Shown piece after piece: positions 1 to 5,580 of a DNA stretch of 7,519 nt (the stretch's first letter is position 1; every line of letters begins with the position of its first letter). The notes below the pieces were generated by a model. It was not told where the DNA came from and searched no databases. It worked only from the letters and a program-made list of their open reading frames with translations. The position numbers were made by a program, and so were the translations under genes. Source of the stretch: Chloroflexi bacterium RBG_16_70_13 (GTDB lineage Bacteria; Chloroflexota; Limnocylindria; Limnocylindrales; CSP1-4); assembly GCA_001795245.1 (NCBI GenBank), contig MGOD01000139.1:16141-23659 (forward strand), given 5' to 3'.

Positions 1-1183
1 TCCCCGAGACGGCGATGGAATCGAGGTACGCCGCGGGTTGGCCGCTCGCCGTCCCGTAGCCGCCGGGCAGCGGGCCGGAAGCCGCCACGCAGGCCCAGGG
101 GCCACCGCCCTCGAACGCCATCAGGCTGCTTGGGCACGTCCCGAAGGCAACCGCGAGGAATCCGAAGGGTAGGGCGTACATCAACGGCCGAGTGAGGACC
201 ACGCCTTCGATGGCGATCCACTCCTGGCCGTCCGCTGTCCACCAATGGCGACCAGCGTCGCCAGGGTTCGCGCTCGCCGAACCGGGTAGCGACCCACCGA
301 CGAGGACCCCGGCGGGTCCGGAGGCCATGACGTTCGCGTAGGGGCCTGACATGGTGGTCTCGGACCAGATCCTCCCATCGGCTGAGGCCCAGATTGCGGC
401 CTGTGGGGTGGACGTATACATGTCGGCCGTGCCGGCGATGACGTAGTTGCCCTGCAGGCCCTCAATGCCCGCGAGCTCCGCCCCGGCGAAGGTTTCCGCG
501 GGCCGCAACGACCATGTGCGCCCGTCGTCCGACCCCATGATCGTGACCTCCGGACGGTTGACGCCAGCCCTCCAGTTCACGAGACCGAGGGCGACGTAGC
601 CAACCTCACCGTGCGCGACGCTCACGAGGCGAACGCTGATCGCGTCCGGTTCAGGCAGGAAGGCTTCCTGGTCCGCCAGCTTCGTCCACTTCACGCCGTC
701 GGCCGAAAGCCACACGTCGGCGTGATCCTGTAGCCAGCCCACCGCGACCCCGGCGCCCGTCCCATCGAATGCGTAGTCACTGACGTATCCCCAGGTGCGA
801 TCGGCACCCATCGACCAAGTCTCGCCGTCGGTGGACGTCCAGAAGGCGACCCCGTCACCTTCCTTGGTGACTCCCGGGAGGATGAACTGCGCGCCCGACC
901 AGGTCATGGGGTAGAACATCTGTGCCTGCTCGAACGTCGGATCCTCGACGCGGCGCCACTCACCGACGGTGACGTCGGGCTCGGGCTGCGCCGAGGGGGA
1001 GGCGGGCGCCGGCGCCGTCGCGCTCGGCGTCGACGTTTTGGAAGCGGTCGAACTCGGCTGCCCTTCGGTCGGGCTCGCCGAGGGTGTCGGCGTGATCGTC
1101 GACGATGCGCCGGGTGTCGGGCCTGTCCCGGAGCAGCCGGAGACCGTGATTGCCAGGCACGCCACCAGGCTGAACTTCCGCAT
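1..1183 (-). CDS. Secreted lipoprotein with five Asp-box-like (S-x-D-G-x-x-W) repeats; C-terminus outside window
   Basis: The frame is open from an ATG at 1183 down to the left edge, giving at least 394 residues; the stop lies outside. The N-terminus is a short lipoprotein signal: MRKF, a hydrophobic core, then lipobox V-S-G-C with Cys17 as the predicted lipidated residue. Residues 18-70 are a Ser/Thr/Pro/Ala-rich linker, as expected for tethering a domain away from the membrane. The folded part carries five related motifs: STDGETW (117-123), SADGVKW (160-166), SDDGRTW (218-224), SADGRIW (267-273) and TADGQEW (316-322), spaced 43-58 residues. These resemble the Asp-box turns of beta-propellers such as sialidases and BNR-repeat proteins, so a surface propeller is inferred. 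I cannot identify glycosidase catalytic residues, so an enzyme call is not justified. Cys350 and Cys365 could form a disulfide. A GAGG stands 9 bases before the ATG. Codon bias looks weaker than in the housekeeping genes to the right. Confidence 0.85.
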   Translation of the reverse strand, partial: MRKFSLVACLAITVSGCSGTGPTPGASSTITPTPSASPTEGQPSSTASKTSTPSATAPAPASPSAQPEPDVTVGEWRRVEDPTFEQAQMFYPMTWSGAQFILPGVTKEGDGVAFWTSTDGETWSMGADRTWGYVSDYAFDGTGAGVAVGWLQDHADVWLSADGVKWTKLADQEAFLPEPDAISVRLVSVAHGEVGYVALGLVNWRAGVNRPEVTIMGSDDGRTWSLRPAETFAGAELAGIEGLQGNYVIAGTADMYTSTPQAAIWASADGRIWSETTMSGPYANVMASGPAGVLVGGSLPGSASANPGDAGRHWWTADGQEWIAIEGVVLTRPLMYALPFGFLAVAFGTCPSSLMAFEGGGPWACVAASGPLPGGYGTASGQPAAYLDSIAVSG

Positions 1184-1309
1184 CGCTGGAGGCCTCGGTC
1201 ACGGGTGTTTGGGCATGAGACGCGCACCGACCCGGTTGTGTGTCCGGCCTACCTGGATCAACAGTTTGGCGGGCCGGCAGCCTGCGGCCCGATCGGGAAG
1301 GCGCCGTAG

Positions 1310-1315
1310 TACGCT
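1310..1315 (+). promoter_or_regulatory. Possible rny -10 box (TACGCT) inside a small dyad
   Basis: TACGCT fits the TANNNT pattern and lies within the inverted repeat CGTAG-tacg-CTACG (1305-1318), which could act as an operator. Transcription would begin near 1322, giving a leader of about 136 bases. No recognisable -35 element stands 16-18 bases upstream, so the call is weak. Confidence 0.25.
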
Positions 1316-1323
1316 ACGCCTGA

Positions 1324-1353
1324 CGGGTCGCGCGCCGAGCGAAGCGCGATCCG
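1324..1353 (+). promoter_or_regulatory. Strong inverted repeat, possible 5'-terminal hairpin of the rny leader
   Basis: Bases 1324-1333 pair with 1344-1353: ten consecutive pairs including one G-U (1327 with 1350), closing a 10-base loop. The wobble pair makes the structure stronger in plus-strand RNA than in the opposite strand. If transcription starts near 1322, the hairpin would sit at the extreme 5' end of the rny mRNA. There is no T-run, so it is not an intrinsic terminator. Confidence 0.35.
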
Positions 1354-1422
1354 ATCTGGTCGATGCGGAAGCGGCGTCCCAAATGGCCGCGTTCCCCGCA
1401 CCGGCCCTGAACGAACGACACG

Positions 1423-1447
1423 CGTCCGGCCTGCCCTTGGCCGGATG
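1423..1447 (+). promoter_or_regulatory. Hairpin abutting the rny ribosome binding site
   Basis: TCCGGCC (1425-1431) and GGCCGGA (1439-1445) are perfect complements around a 7-base loop. The stem extends to nine pairs through G1424-U1446 and C1423-G1447. Its last base is the first G of the rny Shine-Dalgarno, so the structure is placed to affect ribosome access. Regulation is inferred; only the complementarity is seen. Confidence 0.4.
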
Positions 1448-1454
1448 GGAGGAG
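1447..1454 (+). promoter_or_regulatory. Shine-Dalgarno of rny
   Basis: GGGAGGAG ends three bases before the ATG at 1458 (GGGAGG ends five bases before). It is the best ribosome binding site in the window and decides the rny start over the in-frame upstream ATGs at 1215 and 1383. Confidence 0.8.
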
Positions 1455-1457
1455 AAG

Positions 1458-2990
1458 ATGGATAACGTCGCCATCGCCCTCGCGGCGCTGGCCGGCGGTC
1501 TTGCCGTAGGCGCGGTGCTGGGATTCCTGGCCCGGAGCCGATGGGCAAACCAGTCGGTCAAGGTCGCCCAGGAGAAGGCCGGTCGGATCGTCGCCGACGC
1601 CCGCGCCCAGCAGAAGGACCTCATCCTCGAGGCGAAGGAGGAGAAGATCCGGCTGCAGCGCGAGGCGGAGGACGAGGCCCGCTCCCGGCGCAACGAGCTC
1701 GCGGCCCAGGAGCGCCGCCTCGTGGCCCGCGACGAGCAGCTCGACCAGCGCTCGGACATGCTCGAGCAGCGTGATCGCAAGCTCCTCGAGCGGGATATCG
1801 AGCTCGAGAAGCAGCGCGAGGAGCTGGGCAAGCTCAACGCCGAGCGAGTCGCCGCCCTCGAGAGGGTCAGCAGCCTCTCGGCCGACGACGCCAAGGCGAT
1901 GCTCCTCGACGCCATCCGCGAGGAGGCCGAGCACGACGCCGTCAAGCTCGCCCGCTCGATCGAGCGACGGGCCCGCGAAGAGGCCAACGAAAAGGCCCGC
2001 GACATCATCGTGACGGCGATGCAGCGCGTCGCCGCCGACCACACCGCCGAGCACACCGTGACCGTCGTCCACCTCCCGAACGACGAGATGAAGGGCCGGA
2101 TCATCGGCCGCGAGGGGCGCAACATTCGGGCCCTCGAGCAGGCCACCGGGATCGACCTGATCATCGACGACACGCCCGAGACCGTGGTCCTGTCGGGCTT
2201 CGATCCCGTCCGTCGCGAGGTCGCCCGGATCGCCCTGACCAAGCTCATGGGCGACGGGCGGATCCACCCCGGCCGGATCGAGGAGGTCGTCGCCAAGGCC
2301 CGGGCCGAGGTCGACCTCGTGATCCGCCAGGCCGGCGAGCAGGCCGCCTACGACGCCGGCGTCCCGGGCCTGCCCTCGGACATCGTCAAGCTCCTCGGGC
2401 GGCTCAAGTTCCGGACGAGCTACGGCCAGAACGTCCTGGTCCACTCGACCGAGACGAGCGCGCTGGCCGCGGTCATCGCGGCCGAGCTCGGGGCCGACGT
2501 CATGGCCGCCAAGATGGGCGGCCTCCTCCACGACATCGGCAAGGCCGTCGACCACGAGGTCGAAGGGCCGCACGCCGCCATCGGGGCCTCGATCGCCCAG
2601 AAGGCCGAGCTGCCGTTCAAGGTCGTCAACGGCATCGCCGCCCATCACCAGGAGGTCGAGTACGCCTGCGTGGAGGCGCCGATCGTCCAGGTCGCCGACG
2701 CGATCTCCGCCTCACGGCCCGGTGCCCGGGGCGAGACGATGGAGACCTACGTCAAGCGCCTCGAGGACCTCCAGGCGATCGCCGAATCGTTCGGCGGCGT
2801 CGAGCGCTCGTTCGCCGTCCAGGCCGGCCGCGAGGTCCGGATCCTCGTCCGGCCCGAGGAGATCGACGACCTCACCGCGACGCGCCTGGCTCGCGACATC
2901 GTCAAGAAGATCGAGGAGCAGCTGACCTACCCGGGCCAGATCAAGGTCACGGTCATCCGCGAGACCCGCGCGGTCGAGTACGCCAAGTAG
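1458..2990 (+). CDS. rny: Ribonuclease Y
   Basis: The product is 510 residues, close to the roughly 520 of characterised RNase Y. It is a membrane-anchored endoribonuclease that begins mRNA decay, preferring 5'-monophosphorylated substrates. Domain order matches the family. Residues about 4-25 form one transmembrane segment rich in Ala, Gly and Val. About 30-190 is a highly charged Lys/Arg/Glu coiled coil. A KH RNA-binding domain follows, with the G-R-E-G loop at 217-220 within IIGREGRN. The HD domain carries the metal-binding His358-Asp359 pair in LLHDIGK and a downstream AHHQEVEY motif. The C-terminal domain ends at the TAG. The start at 1458 is set by the Shine-Dalgarno at 1447-1454 and by placing the anchor at the N-terminus. 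All expected catalytic elements are present. The gene stands alone on its strand: a divergent gene lies upstream and a convergent gene ends 63 bases downstream. The leader may be structured, recalling the feedback control of other RNases. Confidence 0.97.
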   Translation: MDNVAIALAALAGGLAVGAVLGFLARSRWANQSVKVAQEKAGRIVADARAQQKDLILEAKEEKIRLQREAEDEARSRRNELAAQERRLVARDEQLDQRSDMLEQRDRKLLERDIELEKQREELGKLNAERVAALERVSSLSADDAKAMLLDAIREEAEHDAVKLARSIERRAREEANEKARDIIVTAMQRVAADHTAEHTVTVVHLPNDEMKGRIIGREGRNIRALEQATGIDLIIDDTPETVVLSGFDPVRREVARIALTKLMGDGRIHPGRIEEVVAKARAEVDLVIRQAGEQAAYDAGVPGLPSDIVKLLGRLKFRTSYGQNVLVHSTETSALAAVIAAELGADVMAAKMGGLLHDIGKAVDHEVEGPHAAIGASIAQKAELPFKVVNGIAAHHQEVEYACVEAPIVQVADAISASRPGARGETMETYVKRLEDLQAIAESFGGVERSFAVQAGREVRILVRPEEIDDLTATRLARDIVKKIEEQLTYPGQIKVTVIRETRAVEYAK

Positions 2991-3053
2991 GTCCTCCGGG
3001 GGTTCACGGGTGGAGCAGCGCGGCGATCGGAGGCCGTTTCCGGGCGTCGCGGC

Positions 3054-3671
3054 TCAGCCGCCGGCGCGAAGCGAGCCGATGATGGTCGCGCCGTCGAAGC
3101 GGTAGAGGTAGCAGGCGACCTCCCGGTCGCCGCGCCGCCAGCCCACCTCGAGCGGGAACAGCCACGCGACGTCGAGCTCGGACGCATCCTCGAAGGCGAC
3201 GCCGGTGTACGCCTCGAACGCCGGCACGCACGCATCGAGCACGAAGTCAATGAACTGGTCCTCGCTCGGATACGGGGCCACGATGAACGCCGGGTAGTCG
3301 CCGACGAAGACGACCTCGGCCTCGTGGGGCTCGGAACATGGGTGATGCTCGAGGGCGACGGCGATGGCGTCGGCCTTCGGCTCGTCGATGCAGTCGCCGA
3401 CGCGGATGTCGTACGCCCCGATCGTCAGCCGGTCTCGAACGAGGATGCCGATGACCGCGAGGACCGCCACGACGATGCCGATCGTCGCCAGCCCGCGGAC
3501 GTCCACGGGCAAAGGCCCGCGTCGCTCGGCCGCGGGCGAGGGCGCGTCCACGATCTCCTCGGCGACGGGCGGCTCGGCCGTTCCGCTCGGGTCGCCCCGG
3601 GCGGGCGACGCGAGGATGGGCTCGGTCGTCGGGTTGTCGCGATCGTCGGCGCTCGACATGGCAGCGACCAT
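3054..3671 (-). CDS. Single-pass membrane protein with septum-formation-like Cys domain
   Basis: 205 residues. Residues 1-59 are acidic and rich in Pro, Ala and Glu, likely cytoplasmic and disordered. About 60-78 is one transmembrane segment (Ile/Val/Ala/Gly-rich), followed by Arg-Asp-Arg. The rest is probably extracytoplasmic, with the pattern V-G-D-C (Cys94), P-C-S-E-P-H-E-A-E-V (Cys112, His116), A-C-V-P-A-F (Cys148) and a Trp-x-x-G-D-R-E-V-A-C segment (Cys187). This resembles the 'septum formation' family, a loosely named group common in Actinobacteria and Chloroflexota; that assignment rests on motif memory. Four cysteines on the outer side suggest two disulfides. The biochemical role is unknown and a division role is not shown. 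The start is uncertain: the ATG at 3671 has no Shine-Dalgarno and lies 3 bases after a hairpin, and the ATG at 3659 would shorten the protein by four residues. It points toward rny and away from the ymdB operon. Confidence 0.88.
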   Translation of the reverse strand: MVAAMSSADDRDNPTTEPILASPARGDPSGTAEPPVAEEIVDAPSPAAERRGPLPVDVRGLATIGIVVAVLAVIGILVRDRLTIGAYDIRVGDCIDEPKADAIAVALEHHPCSEPHEAEVVFVGDYPAFIVAPYPSEDQFIDFVLDACVPAFEAYTGVAFEDASELDVAWLFPLEVGWRRGDREVACYLYRFDGATIIGSLRAGG

Positions 3672-3674
3672 GAT

Positions 3675-3700
3675 GCGGCCCCGCGCAGCTCGGGGACCGC
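3675..3700 (-). promoter_or_regulatory. Hairpin just upstream of the membrane protein start
   Basis: GCGG-CCCCG (3675-3683) pairs with CGGGG and CCGC (3691-3695 and 3697-3700): nine pairs with a single bulged base at 3696 and a 7-base loop. In minus-strand RNA it ends three bases before the ATG at 3671, where a Shine-Dalgarno would normally be. It could limit translation initiation or be part of an operator between the two divergent genes. The function is inferred. Confidence 0.35.
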
Positions 3701-3711
3701 GTCGCCGGCCA

Positions 3712-3738
3712 TTGCTCCGCGACGCCGTCGGCTACCCT
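3712..3738 (+). promoter_or_regulatory. Candidate promoter for the ymdB-PHP-miaB-miaA operon, leaderless geometry
   Basis: A -10-like TACCCT (3733-3738) ends seven bases before the ATG at 3746, which places the transcription start at or very near the A of the ATG. A -35-like TTGCTC (3712-3717) stands 15 bases upstream, a short spacer. No Shine-Dalgarno precedes this ATG, which fits leaderless translation as known in other GC-rich bacteria. Confidence 0.45.
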
Positions 3739-3745
3739 GACGCGG

Positions 3746-4636
3746 ATGTCCGGACAGACTCAAGATCACCTGTCGGCGCCGATCGCCGGCCGCGTGCGCC
3801 TCGGTAACGCCGTCAACGCCGGGACGCCGCGCCCAAAGGGGGCCTGCCGCGTGCTGCTCATTGGGGACGTGATCGGGAAGCCCGGACGCGTCGCCGTTGA
3901 AGCGATTCTGCCGGCCCTCCGTGAGGAGCGGGGCATCGACTTCGTGACCGCCAACGGCGAGAACCTCGCCGGCGGGATGGGCCTGACGGTATCCACCGCG
4001 GAGGGGCTCCTCGGCGCCGGCGTGGACGTCATCACGTCGGGCAACCACATCTGGGACAAGCGCGAGATCTACCCTTTCCTCGAGAGCTCGGAGCGCGTCC
4101 TCCGGCCCCTGAACTACGGGACGCACGAGGTTCCGGGCCGCGGCTGGGGCACCTACCACGCCCTCGACGGCTCGGAGCTGGCGGTCATCAACCTCCAGGG
4201 CCGGACGTTCATGCAGCCGATCGACAACCCCTTCACGGAGGCCGACCGGCTCCTCGACGAGAGCAGCGAGCCGCTGCCGTCGATCCGCCTCGTCGACTTC
4301 CATTGCGAGATCACGTCCGAGAAGAACGCCCTGGGGATCTACCTCGACGGGCGTGTCTCGGCCGTCGTCGGGACGCACACCCACATCGTCACCGGCGACG
4401 AGCGGATCCTGCCCGGGGGGACCGCCTACCAGAGCGACATCGGGATGACCGGCCCGATCTGGAGCGTCATCGGCTTCGCCCCGCGAACGGTCCTGCCGCG
4501 CTTCATCAACGCCCTGCCGACGCGCTTCGAAGTCGGCGACGGGCCGGTGGTCTTCAACGCCGTCCAGGTGGACGTCGATCCGGCGACCGGCCGGGCCCTG
4601 GCGATCGAGCGAGTCTCGCGGCTCCACGCGGCATGA
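3746..4636 (+). CDS. ymdB: YmdB-family (TIGR00282) metallophosphodiesterase
   Basis: 296 residues. Family members are dimetal phosphodiesterases; B. subtilis YmdB hydrolyses cyclic nucleotides and affects biofilm and motility decisions. The characteristic motifs are present: L-L-I-G-D-V-I-G-K-P-G-R (37-48), A-N-G-E-N (69-73), S-G-N-H-I-W-D (98-104), D-F-H-C-E-I-T-S-E-K (184-193) and G-T-H-T-H (209-213). Asp41, Glu72, Asn73, Asn100, His101, His186, His211 and His213 match the metal and catalytic positions recalled for B. subtilis YmdB with a nearly constant offset of 33-36, so the site is intact. That offset also shows an N-terminal extension of about 33 residues. The ATG at 3746 is chosen because a -10-like box stands 7 bases before it. 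A GTG at 3851, preceded by AAAGGGGG (3835-3842), would give a family-typical length and remains a serious alternative. The gene heads a four-gene operon; its TGA overlaps the next ATG. Confidence 0.93.
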   Translation: MSGQTQDHLSAPIAGRVRLGNAVNAGTPRPKGACRVLLIGDVIGKPGRVAVEAILPALREERGIDFVTANGENLAGGMGLTVSTAEGLLGAGVDVITSGNHIWDKREIYPFLESSERVLRPLNYGTHEVPGRGWGTYHALDGSELAVINLQGRTFMQPIDNPFTEADRLLDESSEPLPSIRLVDFHCEITSEKNALGIYLDGRVSAVVGTHTHIVTGDERILPGGTAYQSDIGMTGPIWSVIGFAPRTVLPRFINALPTRFEVGDGPVVFNAVQVDVDPATGRALAIERVSRLHAA

Positions 4637-5580
4637 CCGGCGCGCGATCCGGGCCATCGCAGCGGCACGCGCTCCAGGGCGAGCCGGTCGTCCCGTCGGC
4701 GCCTTCGACGATCGACCTCCACACCCATACCTCCCGCTCGGACGGCCTGCTGCGACCGTCGCAGCTCGTCGCCGAGGCGGCCGCCGCCGGTGTCCGGCTC
4801 CTCGCGATCACCGACCACGACACGCTCGCCGGCGTCCGCGACGTCCTCGACGCGGACAACGTCCCAGCCGGCCTGGACCTCCTCCCGGGGATCGAGCTCA
4901 ACGCGATCACCGCCGATCGGCTCGACCTCAGAGAGAGTGAGGTCCACGTCCTCGGGCTTGGGGTCGACCCCGACGACGACGAGCTCGAGGCGACCCTCGC
5001 CCTGCAGCGCCGCCGCCGCCGGCATCGGTTCGAGCGCATGGTCCGCCGCCTCCGGGACATCGCGCGCCCGATCGACGACGCGCTCGAGGCGCTTCCGGCG
5101 ACCGGCGACGAGGATGCCCTCGGCCGGCCACGTGTCGCCCGCGCGATGATCGCGAAGGGCTACGTGACGAGCGTCGAGGAGGCCTTCTCGATGTACCTCT
5201 CGCGGGGCCGGCCAGGCTATGTCGCCCGCGAGGGCCTCGGCCCGATCGATGCCATCCGGGCGATTCGCGCGGCGGGCGGCCTGGCGGTCCTGGCCCACTT
5301 CTCCGAAGCGCCCGAGCGCCCGGACTTGATCCGCGAGCTCCAGGCCGCCGGCCTCGGCGGCCTCGAGGTCTACTACCGGACCTTTGATGCGCTCACGGTC
5401 GAGGCCGTCGCTGCGGTCGCAACGGAGGCGTCGCTCGTCGCCACCGGCGGCAGCGACTACCATGGCGACCTCGAATCGTATGCCGCCACCCACGCCGCCC
5501 TGTGGGTGCCGCCGACGGTGGAGGCACCGCTCCGTACGGCCCTCGCCGCTGCCCGCACAGGAACCGCCGCAACCCGATGA
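4633..5580 (+). CDS. PHP-domain phosphoesterase, RNase AM / nucleoside 3',5'-bisphosphate phosphatase type
   Basis: 315 residues, starting at the ATG of the ATGA overlap with ymdB (4633-4636), which implies translational coupling. The open frame continues upstream to 4303, but that part lies inside ymdB. PHP metal-site motifs are complete: D-L-H-T-H (His30, His32) with Asp37, T-D-H-D (61-63, His62), Glu88 in G-I-E-L-N, His105 in E-V-H-V-L-G, His222 in L-A-H-F, and G-S-D-Y-H-G (Asp275, His277). The mid-domain insertion after His105, with a run of five Arg at 126-130 and a G-R-P-x-V-A-R segment, matches COG0613 proteins such as E. coli YciV (RNase AM, 5'-3' trimming of RNA 5' ends) and the Chromobacterium enzyme that dephosphorylates 3',5'-bisphosphate nucleotides. 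The substrate cannot be decided from sequence. Arg167 stands where GRPH usually has His. The first 26 residues are a nonconserved-looking extension. The tRNA-modification and YmdB neighbours favour an RNA or nucleotide substrate. Confidence 0.92.
   Translation: MTGARSGPSQRHALQGEPVVPSAPSTIDLHTHTSRSDGLLRPSQLVAEAAAAGVRLLAITDHDTLAGVRDVLDADNVPAGLDLLPGIELNAITADRLDLRESEVHVLGLGVDPDDDELEATLALQRRRRRHRFERMVRRLRDIARPIDDALEALPATGDEDALGRPRVARAMIAKGYVTSVEEAFSMYLSRGRPGYVAREGLGPIDAIRAIRAAGGLAVLAHFSEAPERPDLIRELQAAGLGGLEVYYRTFDALTVEAVAAVATEASLVATGGSDYHGDLESYAATHAALWVPPTVEAPLRTALAAARTGTAATR

Larger units (their letters stand above)
1184..1457. other. Divergent intergenic spacer between lipoprotein gene and rny
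   Basis: This 274-base stretch separates two divergently transcribed genes. The plus-strand frame of rny stays open through it, with in-frame ATGs at 1215 and 1383, but neither has a Shine-Dalgarno and neither would put the membrane anchor at the N-terminus, so I treat it as non-coding. It holds inverted repeats at 1270-1291 (7 bp stem, 8-base loop), 1305-1318 (CGTAG / CTACG), 1324-1353 and 1423-1447, and a possible plus-strand -10 box at 1310-1315. No convincing -35 box and no minus-strand promoter were found by eye. In GC-rich DNA short dyads arise often by chance. Confidence 0.6.

Noticed and set aside
1..1183. Naming the lipoprotein an exo-alpha-sialidase
   Set aside because: The Asp-box-like repeats show a possible propeller fold only; I could not find the catalytic residues in the visible part.
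969..1457. Upstream extension of the rny reading frame, with ATGs at 1215 and 1383
   Set aside because: No Shine-Dalgarno at these ATGs. The extension would bury the N-terminal membrane anchor, and its first part overlaps the lipoprotein gene. The site at 1447-1454 fixes the start at 1458.
1199..2648. Two long minus-strand open frames opposite rny
   Set aside because: Both are shadows of the RNase Y coding sequence; the translations are Ser/Arg-rich or Leu/Gly/Asp-rich and lack domain signatures.
2991..3053. Possible terminator between the convergent rny and membrane protein genes (CCTCCG at 2993-2998 with CGGAGG at 3028-3033)
   Set aside because: Only six pairs around a 29-base loop and no T-run on either strand. 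No intrinsic terminator is convincing here.
4303..4632. Upstream extension of the PHP reading frame
   Set aside because: This part lies within ymdB in another frame and is Arg-rich noise. The ATG of the ATGA overlap at 4633 is the natural start.
3425..4657. Minus-strand open frame crossing the membrane protein gene, the spacer and all of ymdB
   Set aside because: It overlaps two supported genes in other frames and has an Arg/Asp/Gly-rich, motif-free translation.
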